From: Hanleya hanleyi
Lineage: Eukaryota > Mollusca > Polyplacophora > Lepidopleurida > Hanleyidae
Assembly (NCBI GenBank): GCA_036873755.1
Contig: JAVTVY010019005.1
Coordinates: 1 to 64,000 of the forward strand
Direction: 5' to 3'
DNA: 64,000 bases
This document shows positions 34,101-49,100 of this stretch, in pieces. How positions within the stretch are numbered: the stretch's first letter is position 1; every line of letters starts with the position of its first letter. The notes beneath the pieces are model-generated. The model was not told the DNA's origin. It did not search any database and saw only the letters and a program-made list of their open reading frames with translations. A program made the position numbers and the translations under genes.

Positions 34101-37100
34101 TATTTGGTATGAAAACTTTCAGGGTAAAGACAGTAAATGGGTCAACTGGGTTTCCTCCCCCCGCCCCAACAAGCCAAGGCTTGGGACAGACCAGGCCTAA
34201 TAGGATTAATCATGTTATAGCTCTCCCATACTTTGTGATGCAATTTAAATATCAGACTTTGTCATAGATGAAAAATTTTAAATTTCACAGATTGTAACAC
34301 TAATTTCATGTTCACCCTTCATGCTCTGGGCTGGATAACTTAAAAGCCCACTGCTCACCAAATGTCTGCTTTCCAGCATTCCCAGGACCTGTCTGAATCA
34401 TGACAGAGGTAATGATGTCAAGATTGCATAAATGTTGGCCTAGGCCATGGAATGGGCCTTTTACTGTAGCCACAGTGATCACCTCACTGACCTTGGGTAT
34501 ACTTCTGTGACCTATATGTATTGAATCAACCTTCATTTGTAGAGCTGCCTGGATGTTCAACTTTGTCCCTGCAGAATTTTTTTCTTAATAATGAGCCTTA
34601 CCATCAAAGTCATCCATATAAGGAAGAGGGAATGGCTGAGACGAGGGTGGTTCACCCGCATTCCCTTTCGTCAAATTCATCACAGTGGTCAGAGTGTACA
34701 CTTCATCCAGTCCCAAATTTAGCTCTATTACACCACCAGTCACCTGGTCAAATCACAACCAACGTACAACTGTCAATACAGGTTTTATAAGTATTGTTGC
34801 CAACTTTTCAGTTTTCACTTCTAAAAAGACAAACTTTGATTGTGTAATGCAAGGGAAATATTTATCAAGAACTCAGAAAAAAGTTTTTGCATCAATACTG
34901 TACAAAGCTTATTCGTCACATGCACAAAGCAATGAATATATTTTTTATTCTGAGTTTTAATTTCCAATCTAAATTCATTGAACATTGGTACTGGTAGTGG
35001 TACTGAAGCTTAATCATTAGAAATTTCATGCCTTGAAGGAAAAACAAAACGGTGAACAAGTTCCAACACTGATAATAATACAGTGTAGATGTAACCCATT
35101 TCAAAACTCATTTCAAGTTTTTAATTACAATGTTAAGGGCCCTTGAAAGTGTAAAAAGAAATTGAAGTTCTTTTAAGAGAGCACACACATGATGAACATA
35201 CATGACATATGCATAAACAAGGGCAAACTAAAGATATCAACTTTTTGTAAGAAGTGAAAATGTGATCATGAGAGTGGACTACAAGATACAAAGATACAAA
35301 TATTTATTTAAAGTCGAACTTGTACAACTTAAAAACATTAGCACTGATGGCTATTTGTCGACTGGAAGACAATAAAACACATAAAATAACAATATAAAAT
35401 ATATACATAAAACATTATGGCTAAAATAGTCCTGTAACTCTATCACATAAATTGTAAACGTGATATTTATTTTGAGCAGAGATAGCATTTGCATTTCATA
35501 CCTTGAAAATCTTTGATTCTACTTTTGAACGTGTTTAATGTTGACGACTGTCTAATTTCGATAGGTAGACTGTTCCATAATTTGGCACCGTAATATCTTA
35601 GTGAATTTAAACCAAATTTTGTCGTTCGTACCCTGGGAATGCTTAGTTTTCTGTCATCCCTGAGTGAGTGTCTAGAATACTGTAATTGAAATATATCTTT
35701 CATGTATGGGGCGTTTTGGTCGTTAAGTGTTTTGAAGATTTCAAGAAGAATCGTTTTCTCTCTACTGATTACGAGAGATGGTACATTTGCTTTCTCCAGT
35801 AATATTTCATACGGTGACACATAATCGTTGAAAATGAACCCTTTTCTGGATTCTTTCCAGAGAAAGTTTGTCTTTCTGACGACAGTGGTGCCATACTGGA
35901 GAGCAATAGTTGAAATACGACAATATGAAACACCAAAAAATATCCATTCTGGCAGATTCAGTGAGATAAGCAGACAAACGTTTTAGCACACTCAATGATC
36001 TATTTGCTTTGGTCCTCACCTTGGAAACATGTTCACCGAAGTTTAGTAAGTGATCTAGAGTTATACCCAGTACAGTGGCTTGACTCTGACTCGTTTTCTC
36101 AAGCGAGTCTAATTTCATTGTATGCGTTAACACTTCCGCTTTAGGACTGATAATAAAGAGTTGAAATTTGTCAGGATTTGCAATCATACAGTTGTCCTCA
36201 AACCAACCGACAGCTTTCCTAGTCTCACATTCTAGAACAGATAACAGTTCTTCAATCGATGGTTTATGGTCATACAAGGAATTATCGTCAGCATAATTAA
36301 TTTTCAGTATGTTCGATGCTGATATCCGGAAGTCATTGATAAAAACATTAAAACATTCAGGTCCCAGTATGGAGACTTGAGGCACACCAGATAAAATAGG
36401 TAACCAGGAACTGACAGTTTGGCCCAAACGCACTCTTTGTTGTCTGTTGCTCAAATAACTTTGAATTAGACATACCGCGTTTTCAGAGAAGCCGTACGCT
36501 TCAAACTTTGCTGTAAGTAGTTTGTGTGATAGTGTATCAAAGGCCTTGGATTGGTCCATAAAAACAGCTCCTACATATTCTTTCTTATCTAAAGCAGTTT
36601 TCCAGTGATGAACAAAAACACAGCACTTTCCCTACATGGAGTACAACCAAGTTTAGGCCATTGTTAATTAATTGTTTGTTTCTCGTAACTTTGCTTGTAA
36701 AAATACACTTGCAAACCAATTGTATACAAATATGAAGAAAATAAGCAAGTTTTAGTCATGAAAATGTAAATCCCTCATGGATTTTAATTATTTGCCCTCA
36801 AAATATAGTTGAGGGCTGGTTACGGGAAATGAACCATTAATTATTAGCGGCCTTATGCATGGCTTTTACAGGAGAATTGTTACAAAATGGAGCGGAGTTA
36901 TTGCACAGTTCAAGAGTACGTAATTTGTGATCTTCTCAGTCCAGTGAACAACATGAAGCTGCGCTATCGAAACCCCTCGGCTCTGAACCCCAGCTATTAT
37001 AATGTAAGGGTGTCTCTACCAATTGATTGGCTTGTGGGAAGAAATATTTACCCCTGGTATTGTAAGTGTACTTTCTTTGAAAAAAAAGAAAAGTTTTCCT

Positions 37101-40100
37101 CCCTTAAATTAATTTGTTTCTGGAATAAATTGAAAGAGCTGTATCGGTGTCTCACCAAAACAACAGTACACATGGCTAGATAAATACAGTACATGTATAC
37201 TAAATGGGACATGTATGTCATTTTCAAAAGAGATTTGCAAGCATTCTTTGCATTGTCTAAGAAAATAAATCAATAAATCAGTCATCCAATCAATAAATAA
37301 ATGTGATAGTATACTAACATGATATAGAAATAATATGCAAACTTAACATAGGAATTAGTGGATTTTGTTAGACAAGGGGCATACTTTCTGACACGACTCA
37401 TTTTTGATAGGCATCTAGTGTCATTTTCAAAACAGATTTGCAGGCATTCTTCGCATTGTGTAAGAGAATAAATCAATAAATCAGTCATCCAATCAATAAA
37501 TAAATGTGATAGTATACAAACATGATATAGAAATTATATGCAAACTTAACATAGGAATTAGTGGATTTTATTAGACAAGGGGCATAACTCTGCAAAATAC
37601 TTTCTGACACGACTCATTTTCGATAGGCATCTAGTTCAGGTCAAGAGAAACAATTGTATCACGTTATGATGTTGTATATGGAACAGTTCTGAAATTATCA
37701 CAATAAATCATAAATGGATTTTTATTTGTAAAAAGGGGCATAACTCTGCAAAATGTTGTCCGAGATGACTCCTTTTCGATAGGCTTCTGATTTACGTGAA
37801 GATAAATAGATGTAACAAGTTTGGTTGCCATGCATGAAATGGTTCTGTAGATATCGCGGTGACGGATTTTATTATACAAGGGGCATAACTCTGCAAAATA
37901 CTTTCTGACACGACTCATTTTCGATAGGCATCTAGTTTAGGTCAAGAGAAACAACTGTATCACGTTAGGATGTTGTATATGGAACAGTTCTGAAATTATC
38001 ACAATAACAAATCATAAATGGATTTTTATTTGTAAAAAGGGGCATAACTCTGCAAAATATTGTCCGAGAGGACTCATTTTCGATAGGCTTCTGATTTACG
38101 TGAAGATAAATAGATGTAACAAGTTTGGTTGCCATGCATGAAACGGTTCTTTAGATATCGCGGTAACGGACGGACGGACGGACGTACGTACGGACAGCCG
38201 TACATGATGACGACAATACCCCTAGGCCAAATTTGGCCGAGGGGTGAAAACTTGTTCTTATTAGGGAATGCAAGACTGTAAGAATGCTTTGTACGAATGT
38301 AAACCGTTTCATTTTCATGTAAACCATTTTGTTTTGGACAGGGCTGTTGTTACTGCTAGAAAATTACCTGCATTGGTTTCATCTCTTGGAAGAAAGTGCT
38401 AGGTGTCCCACCAAATCCTAGTTTACTGTACCAAACATTCAGTGATGTAATCCCAGCCTGTAAGACAGTTCATAAAAATTGTAATTATGAGAGTACATGT
38501 ACTTTGAAAGAACTCAGAGAAATGGTGACAGTGATTGTATCTTGTTTCCACAGCAAATACCCTGCAATGGTTTACAATGTATTCAAATTCCCATATAAAT
38601 ATGTTAGCAAGGTGAGGAATGTCCTTTAGAAGTTCAAATATAGTATTTTTGTGTGTGCAGCCTAGCCTTGCTGTAAGGTGACCTGATAGAACATTCTGAT
38701 AGAAGGCGGCCAACAGCTTTGGTGTATCCCCAAATTAATAAATGCATATTTTGTTAATCCTCTACATGGCTGAGAATCTATAAGGTGGTCCACCTATAAT
38801 ATTGTTATGCTGTACTACCAGATAATGACATTGCCTAGATGATCAAGTTGAATTATATCCAGCAACGTTGTCCGGCTATTAGATATTGTAATCTGAAACA
38901 TTGGATATTACCTTTAAGAGAAGTACGGTAATTCCTCTGATAAAACGATTACCGTATCGGGAATCGATCACCCATGATATTTGGAGAAAAAGACGATAGA
39001 AAGTTGCAATATATTCAATCACCCCCGATTTTTAGTAGATCCTGTTTGTAATAAAAATGTTATCACATGCGAAGCTAATTTGCACGTGTTGACCAGGGAT
39101 TCATAGTCGTCGAGTTTTACTACTGTAACGATGGTATGAATATCTCAAAAATTGAAAAATGATCATGGTCAGGAATAAATTTCCATTCTTCTCTGCCACC
39201 GATGGAATTTTATTGTTCACAAATTGTTTAGTTTATTTTACAAACATCACAAACTGGATCTGAAGAATTTTTTATCAATAAAATCGGCTGCGTGAAAAGA
39301 ATTGGAAACAATTGTGGTGTTGGAACTGGACCCTTGCTGGTTGGGCATCGTTTATATATAACTTTTTTTTTTAACTAGAACTTCTATTAAAATTAGGCTA
39401 ATTGACCCAATTACAATTTTCCGTGATGCTTAATTAATTTATGTTATATTCAATATGTCTATAGTCATGTGATATCCTTCTTTAAATGTTGAAATCCTTC
39501 GTTTGAGATCGAAAAGGTGGTCCAATACTCTTCATGGGAAGTAACTCCTATAAAGAATTCCATTTCTTTGTTACTGTTTTAGTAACTCCTAAAATCAGGT
39601 AAAAGTAAAGATTTGTGTTAATGTTTTCAGTAGCAGTTGTGCTTGTTATTGAAAACTGTCTTTTTTTGAAACTGTGGTTTGTTATTGTTTATAGTATCGG
39701 TCTGATCATTTGTTATAGAAAAAACAGTAATGTTATTGAATTTCATACTTTACTGGACTGACAAGTGAGACCCCTCTATACCTCTCAAACCAAATTATCA
39801 GACTAAAAATCAAACATTTATAAACAATGTTTCTATTTGTTACCAAATCAAACCTGTTTAATTCTATGCCATTAATCTCCGTCAGGAAGATGATACAACG
39901 TAGAAAACGGAAGTTAAAACTAAAAGTTAGCTCCCCTAGCGGAGAGTTGTCCGCCCCTAGGAGAGCTCTCCCATCCCATTCCAGCAGGATTACTATATAG
40001 ACTCTGCAGCAGCCATACTCGCCCTCTATTCTCATTATAATTACCGAGACCTGTAGTGTTTAAGGCCGGCATGAGGGGACGGAGGGAGGGCCAATCAAAT

Positions 40101-43100
40101 TGAAACAGGTTTGATTTGGTAACAAATAGAAACATTGTTTATAAATGTTTGATATTTGATTCCCAAATCTTAAACCTGTTTCAATTCTATGCCACAGTAC
40201 CAACATATGGAGGCGGGAATCTCGGCCTTGTGGTAACTCCCATAGCAGACTAGTAATCGCTGGAACGACACAGACATGGGTATAAATCTGAGACATTATT
40301 ACTCAACAAGTTAAACCCTGGTCAAAGACGCATAGGGTAATTGAAGGAATTGATACAGTTCTACTTATCTTCTGATTGTCTCCATCCATGTAGCAGTGTT
40401 CGTGGCGTGGTTCACAATTCCACCAAGTTGTAAGGATACCCGGGGCAACATCGGCAGCAGAAGGTCCTACTTGGTAGACTCTGTATGACTAGGGGGAGTA
40501 AAAACGAACAGGCCTTTGCATACAGGGAGATCCTTGGTCGACCTTAAGTCAGGGGAGAGCGAATACTGGCTGAGCTTAGAGGGTCGCCAAGTCCACACCA
40601 CTCTCAGTCCGCAAGCTTCTTGGGTCAAGTCACCATACTTGGAGTGATGAACGATGCGTTGGAAATGACCGTGCTTGCTCCCTGGGTCCTGCTACACATT
40701 CGTCAACTCTCTGTACTTGCATCACTAATGTTGACTCTAGGTCTGGAGCAGGTGTCTTTTGAGTTGAAAGCACAGAGGACCCAGCTGAGATCATCTAGAA
40801 GGAAGTCAGTTTCTGAAGAACAGAAGCAAATTTCAGTTAGGAGTACACCCTATCCCGGTGTTAGGCCTTCATTGGTGATTATAGAATCCACGGCCGGTCA
40901 AACTGACTTATTTCTACCTTCTGAGATGCCTATTATCATATAATATATGTAATAATAATAATATGACTGAGATGAGATGAGATGAGATGATACAGCAAGA
41001 TGGCTGTCTTGCTGCGATGGTGACCATTTTGCCGCCCCCCCCTCTTTTCTAAAATTACTCATGTGCTGGGTAGCCACAGTGGCCCAAGCGTGATCACACT
41101 ATTGATTGCACTGTCATATCCCTCAGACAGATATAGGTGAACGTGGAGTTAATTGTTCAGGCACAAGACAGGACAATGTCATGAAGGGGTCAGTTCTTCC
41201 ATACATGCCATGACGCAGCGATGGCACGAATCACATTAGAAGAAGCAGAAGATAGTAGTGGGGCGTCAACGGTATATCTACCTTCTGCCAATTGATAAGA
41301 CTATTTTATGGTCTTCTTCAACTACGCGGCTTTTTTTTTTTTAAATGTCAAGCCTTGCTGATAGGCGAAGGGACAGAATAACCGTAGCCGAGAGCCGCGA
41401 ACGGATCGGCACGAGTAAGATAGTGGCGGATGGCTCGAACAGGACATAGCAGAAGATCGTCCTCGAGTCATTTGGCAATAAATTCAGGAATGGGCCGAAA
41501 AGAAATGCAGGACCGATCCGCTGTCCAGGACATAGAAGATCTTTCAAGAGCATGAAGTATAGACAGTCTGGACGCCAAAGCAAACGCCGCCACGACGGCC
41601 GTCTTATAAAACACAGTTTTTATAGACGCGGACTCTAAGGGTTCAAAAGGTGGTATAATCAGAGCACACAGAACCACACCGATATCCCATTTCGGTAACA
41701 GTTGGCGAGTACAACGCGACTGTAATGCGAAGGCGTGAATAAGAGCAGAGATATTATCGTTAAGGCTAATGTCGGAACCCAAGGTAAGACGTAACACCCT
41801 ATTCAATTCATGCCAGAGCAGATCGACAGCCTTCCATGGTGCTAATATGAAACTCCCTATCCTGGTGAAGGTGAAGGATGAAGTCAATTACGAGGGAAAT
41901 AGAGTCGGGAACGATCACGTCCTCGGCACCAGGACAAATATAGGAACGTAGTGAGTAAGATCCTACATATAATAAACAACCTTAAGGTTGACGACAGAAC
42001 CATAATGTCAAAGTCTAACCATTGGTGTAACGGTTAATATAGGAATAAAGTACTTGATGGAGAGAGTCGGAAAAACTGTGCCACAAGTACACCACGAAGA
42101 CATTGTGTTGATCAAGCACAATCCTAAGGTAAATGGATCTCAACATAATGTAAGTGTGATAAAGTCAACATGGTTCTGTGTTAACACTGTGCTGAATTCA
42201 ATTAAAGGCGACTAGTCCGTCATTCACAATCCCGCCGTCGTCCTCAGAGAATATCCATGTCCATAATCCAAAGACCTATTCCATATAACAGTATTTAACC
42301 AAATACTGCTGATACCAATACAATTTTGATATTCTGAACTCCAGACTGGAAACAGCAAGGTCTGGACAGAACTCTCTTCGTAGAGTAAAGACGAACCTAA
42401 GTAAATCACATTGTGAAAAACCCGAGAGGAATTGATACAAGTGGAAAGTTGACGCCAAACGAACGGACTTCCCTCCCACCGACGATCGACGATGGAGAAT
42501 CAAAGGAAGTGCCGATGAATGGATATAAAATATGCAACTCGCAAATGAAGAAATGACGTGACAAACGGCGTTATGGCGTACCGGAAACGTCTAACCGATG
42601 TAATAGAATGACGCACAGGCGTATGAGAGACACATGACGGTGTAATGAACAGGTCGTCAAGGTGTAATAGGAAAGCGTAATGTGAAAAATGCGAGAAACG
42701 TTGTATATGATAAACAATGTAGTGATTTCCTCATTCACAACAACTTAATGTATATACATGCTCATCATAGAGCAGGATACAACTTATAAAAGCACACGAC
42801 GTAACAGAAGGGCGTTGCAAACAGTAACCCCGAAGTCGATTATAATAATTTTCCTTCTCTTTAAACGCAGTAGAGATGAACATATTAAATGTTTGTAGCG
42901 TTAATCACCAAATGTAAGCTCAATGAGATAAATGGGATTATGGATCTTTGTGTCAGTGAAAATGAATAATGTATCAATGAACATGGTTACATTATGACCT
43001 CTCCCGATGTAATTTGTCTCCTGTACATGAGATTCAGTACCGGAGTTTTATATGGAGAGAATATAAAACATTTACAACAATGTTACTATTAATAACCAAA

Positions 43101-46100
43101 TAGTCACACAACCGACATCCAGAACAAAGATTTTCCAGGTAACCAAGAAAGATCCTTAAAGAATTTTAAATTCCCGAAGAGAGGAAATACATTTAAGTCT
43201 CTCGCCGGCAGGAAAGTGAGGTTATTCAAAAATTTATAATTTGAAATGACCTAGCACGAGAAGAACACTGTACCGGTAATACATACCTGGTAGAAAGAAA
43301 CCATAGAAGACTTCAAGACTCGCGTGTCACTAGGCTTGATCCTTGGCCGGCCAAAACCTTCCCACTCACGCTAGTAATTTTAAATTTTCTCATATGGAAG
43401 AAATTAAAATTAGTGCATAACTCCATCTGAATTATAAGCGTAATACAGTATACAGATGGAACCAACATGGTGTGAAATAAAACAAGCAATGTAAATAATC
43501 AGACAATTGTGTTTCAAGAAAATCACACTTTCACATAGTGGGTGAATAGGTTTACTCACTCACGTAAACCAGCATAAGTGGGTGAATAGGTTTACTCACT
43601 CACGTAAACCAGCACGTGATCTCATTGTTGTTCGACACACCCTTAATTACATAAAGAGATCAGTAAAGAAGCTCATTAAGATGCGACACAGGGTCGAAGT
43701 AAATAGGATTGAGTTGTGGTTACGTAACACAAACGCAACAATCATGCTTCATATTCATGTCAGTATGAAAGACATAAAACCTCTGTCAGGACTCTCTTGA
43801 ATACAGGATATCAAATATCCCGAAATATATAACAAGAGATTACATTTTGGTAGGACCAAGGTGAACCAACCAAAACTGCAAGTCCGAACAGACACAACAA
43901 CAACAACATGAAAATTTGACGGCTGCAAACAAAGTATCAGATCTCTCCGGCGGGAAGAAACGAAAAAACCCCGCCGATGAGGATACTATTTACAACCCTA
44001 CTTGAGATATACACAAACTCAATGCATAAAATTCATGAATCAACGAAACCAAACCTGATCGTTTATTGTAGAGATCACCATCGGCCTTCAAATCTCAGCA
44101 CTAAAAGGCAGACTTACAGAAATGCTGGGAACTAAGTACGAATCTGTCACCAATTGAGCAATAAAAACGAGGTCGCGAGAGCCCGTAAAAACCCACACCA
44201 AACACAGCAGGTCGAACTCATTGTTCGTGTGAAGACGTGATATTGAATACACATTGTCTCCATCACGCCGGACTGTGTTATCAGATAAGCCCGAGATTAA
44301 TATTGACTTTAGAAAATATATCGGGTAATAATTTCAAGATATAAGAATTTTGAAAACTCCGACAAGAGCCAATTTATTACGCGACGTACGTCCGAAGACA
44401 ATAAACACATGGCAGATGGAAAACAGACCATGTGAAGTCTACAAATTTGCCCAAACAAAATTTTGACAAGACAGAAATGTGAAAGAAAAATTATCCCCAA
44501 AATATTAATTTAATCACCATCGAACCATTGACAAAAATGACATAGGTGAGACAACATACGGCGAGGAAGTATTCCTTCGTCTGACATTTAATACGAGGAT
44601 TATTCGAAGTAGACGGCATATCCGGAATTGCCAGCTTGCTCCCTGGGTGAGCCGCGCTCTCTTCAACTCTCTGTACTTTCTTCACTACTGTTGACACTAG
44701 GTCTGGAGCGCGTGTCTTGTGAGTTGAGGCACAGGTGACCCAGCTGAGACATCTAGAAGGAAGTCAGTTTCTGAAGAACAGAAGCAAATTTCAGTTAGGA
44801 GTGAACCCTATCCTGGTGTTAGGCCTTCATTGGTGATTATAGAATCCACGGCCGGTCAACTGACTTATTTCTACCTTCTGAGATGCCTCTTATCATATAA
44901 TATATGTAATAATAATAATATGACTGAGATGAGATGAGGTGAGATGATACAGCAAGATGGCGGTCTTGCTGCGATGGTGACCATTTTGCCGCCCCCCCCT
45001 TCTTTTTCTGAAATTACTCACAACGTGCTGGGTAGCCACAGTGGCCCAAGCGTGGTCACACTATTGATTGCACTGTCATATTCCTCAGACAGATATTAGT
45101 GAACGTGGAGTTAATTGTTCAGGCACAAGACAGGACAATGTCATGAAGGGGTCAGTTCTTCCATACATGCCATGACGCAGCGATGGCACGAATCACATTA
45201 GAAGAAGCAGAAGATAGTAGTGGGGCGTCAATGGTATATCTACCTTCTGCCAATTGATAAGACTATTATATGGTCTTCTTCAACTATGCGGCTTTTTTTT
45301 TTTTTTTTTTAAAAGTCAAGCCTTGCTGATAGGCGAAGGGACAGAGTAACCGTAGCCGAGAGCCGCGAATGGATCGGCACGAGTAAGATAGTGGCGGATG
45401 GCTCGAACAGGACATAGCAGAAGATCGTCCTCGAGTCCATGTACAAAGTCTGACAACGCAGGAATGGTGTACGACGTTGAGCGCACGGACCTGAACGAAC
45501 AGACTCATTTTGGCGATAAAATCAGGAATGGGCCGAAAAGAAATGCAGGACCGATCCGCTGTCCAGGTCATAGAAGATCTTTCAAGAGCATGAAGTATAG
45601 ACAGTCTGGACGCCAAATCAAACGCCGCCACGACGGCCGTCTTATAAGACACAGTTTTTATAGACGCGGACTCTAAGGGTTCAAAAAGGTGGTATAATCA
45701 GAGCACACAGAACCACACCGATATCCCATTTCGGTAACAGTTGGCGAGTACAACGCGACTGTAATGCGAAGGCGTGAATAAGAGGAGAGATATTATCGTT
45801 AAGGCTAATGTCGGAACCCAAGGTAAGACGTAACACCCTATTCAATTCATGCCAGCAGATCGACAGCCTTCCATGGTGCTAATATGAAACTCCCTATCCT
45901 GGTGAAGGATGAAGTCAATTACGAGGGGAATAGAGTCGGGAACGATCACGTCCTCGGCACCAGGACAAATATAGGAACGTAGTGAGTAAGATCCTACATA
46001 TAATAAACAACCTTAAGGTTGATGACAGAACCATAATGTCAAAGTCTAACCATTGGTGTAACGGTTAATATAGGAATAAAGTACTTGATGGAGAAAGTCA

Positions 46101-49100
46101 GAAGAACTGTCCCACAAGTACACCACGAAGACATTGTGTTGATCAAGCACAATCCTAAGGTAACTGGATCTCAACATAATGTTAGTGTGATAAAGTCAAC
46201 ATGGCTCTGTGTTAACACTGTGCTGAATTCAATTAAAGGCGACTAGTCCGTCATTCACAATCCCGCCGTCGTCCTCAGAGAATATCTATGTCCATAATCC
46301 AAAGACCTATTCCATATAACAGTATTTAACCAAATACTGCTGATTCCAATACAATTTTGATATTCTGAACTCCAGACTGGAAACAGCAAGGTCTGGACAG
46401 AACTCTCTTCGTAGAGTAAAGACGAACCTAAGTAAATCACATTGTGAAAAACCCGAGAGGAATTGATACAAGTGGAAAGTTGACGCCAAACGAACGGACT
46501 TCCCCTCCCACCGGCGATCGACGATGGAGAATCAAAGGAAGTGCCGATGAATGGATATAAAATATGCAACTCGCAAATGAAGAAATGACGTGACAAACGG
46601 CGTTATTGCACAGGCGTATGAGAGACACATGACGGTGTAATGAACATGTCGTCAAGGTGTAATAGGAAAGCGTAATGTGAAAATGCGAGAAACGTTGTAT
46701 ATGATAAACAACGTAGTGATTTCCTCATTCACAACAACTTAATGTATATACATGCTCATCATAGAGCAGGATACAACTTATAAAAGCACACGACGTAACA
46801 GAAGGGCGTTGCAAACAGTAACCCCGAAGTCGATTATAATAATTTCCTTCTCTTTAAACGCAGTAGAGATGAACATATTAAATGTTTGTAGCGTTAATCA
46901 CCAAATGTAAGCTCAATGAGATAAATGGGATTATGGATCTTTGTGTCAGTGAACATGAATAATGTATCAATGAACATGGTTACATTATGACCTCTCCCGA
47001 TGTAATTTGTCTCCTGTACATGAGATTCAGTACTGGAGTTTTATATGGAGAGAATATAAAACATTTACAACAATGTTACTATTAATAACCAAATAGTCAC
47101 ACAACCGACATCCAGAACAAAGATTCTCCAGGTAACCAAGAAAGATCCTTAAAGAATTTTAAATTCCCGAAGAGAGGAAATACATTTAAGTCTCTCGCCG
47201 GCAGGAAAGTGAGGTTATTCAAAAATTTATAATTTGAAATGACCTAGCACGAACAATTTGTCGAGAAGAACAGTAAAAACATTACTAAAAAAGCAGTTTG
47301 ATGCTCTAGTAGACTGTACCGGTAATACATACCTGGTAGAAAGAAACCATAGAAGACTTCAAGACTCACGTGTCACTAGGCTTGATCCTTGGCCGGCCAA
47401 TACCTTTCCACTCACGCTAGTAATTTTAAATTTTCTCATATGGAAGAAATTAAAATTAGTGCATAACTCCATCTGAATTATAAGCGTAATACAGTATACA
47501 GATGGAACCAACATGGTGTGAAATAAAACAAGCAATGTAATAATCAGATAATTGTGTTTCAAGAAAATCACACTTTCACATAGTGGGTGAATAGGTTTAC
47601 TCACTCACGTAAACCAGCATAAGTGGGTGAATAGGTTTACTCACTCACGTAAACCAGCACGTGATCTCATTGTTGTTCGACACACCCTTAATTACATAAA
47701 GAGATCAGTAAAGAAGCTCATTAAGATGCGACACAGGGTCGAAGTAAATAGGGTTGAGTTGTGGTTATGTAACACAAACGCAACAATCATGCTTCATATT
47801 CATGTCAGTATGAAAGACATAAAACCTCTGTCAGGACTCTCTTGAATACAGGATATCAAATATCCCGAAATAATACTTGATATAACAAGAGATTACATTT
47901 TGGTAGGACCAAGGTGAACCAACCAAAACTGCAAGTCCGAACAGACACAACAACAACAACATGAAAATTTGACGGCTGCAAATAAAGTATCAGATCTCTC
48001 CGGCGGGAAGAAACGAAAAAACCCCGCCGATGAGGATACTATTTACAACCCTACTTGAGATATACACAAACTCAATGCATAAAATTCATGAATCAACGAA
48101 ACCAAACCTGATCGTTTATTGTAGAGATCACCATCGGCCTTCAAATCTCAGCACTAAAAGGCAGACTTACAGAAATGCCGGGAACTAAGTACGAATCTGT
48201 CACAAATTGAGCAATAAAAACGAGGTCGCGAGAGCCCGTAAAAACCCACACCAAAACACAGCGGGTCGAACTCACTGTTCGTGTGAAGACGTGATATTGA
48301 ATACACATTGTCTCCATCACGCAGGACTGTGTTATCAGAAAGCCCGAGATTAATATTGACTTTAGAAAATACAGGGTGTATCAAAAAAAACGGAGTCCTA
48401 GTACGATGACATATTTTTCATTGAGCAAAGGAGAAATCTATTTTTTTTTTTGATTTGTCATCAAGACCGACCCTTTGGGACTGACCAGCTGAACAATTCA
48501 ATGATCTGTGATCAAACATGTTAGAACAATAGCTATTCTTCAATTATGAGTGAAATGTGACTTGCGCCAGATTTGGTTTACATCATTCGTCTGCCCTTGA
48601 AAGAAAAGAAATACGGTGTACAAATGAAATGTCTTTTATCCACTCTGACTTCATTGACATTTTGAAACAAAACGGTGTACAATTAAAATGTCTTTTAACT
48701 GTTACCTAAAGTCGAGGGTGTACATCACGCCTCCAGCAGATCTCATGACCTGGAACAGCGCATCATAACAGAAGTTGACAACCTGAGGCAGAACCAGGCA
48801 CTTATCAGACGGGCCGTGGCGGCAATGAATGAACGTGCGCGTACCTGCATCCAGAGAAATGGAGGACACGTTGAAGATTGAGATTCAATTGTCTGTTAAA
48901 AAGACATTTGAATTGTACACCTTTTTGTTAAATTCAGAGTTAAAAGACATTTTAATTGTACACCGTTTTGTTTTCAAAATGTCCATGAATTCATAGTGGA
49001 TAAAAGACATTTCATTTGTACACCGTATTTCTTTTCTTTCAAGGGCAAACGAATGATGTAAACCAAATCTGGCGCAAGTCACATTTCACTCATAATTGAA

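Larger units (their letters stand above)
40677..44622. repeat. 4-kb tandem duplication, copy 1
   Basis: From GCTCCCTGGGT ... GGTCTGGAG to GACGGCATATCCGG, this closely matches 44637-49579. Compared with copy 2 it lacks ~55 bp near 43258 and the 897-bp insertion. A (GATGA)n tract lies near 40970. Confidence 0.9.
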
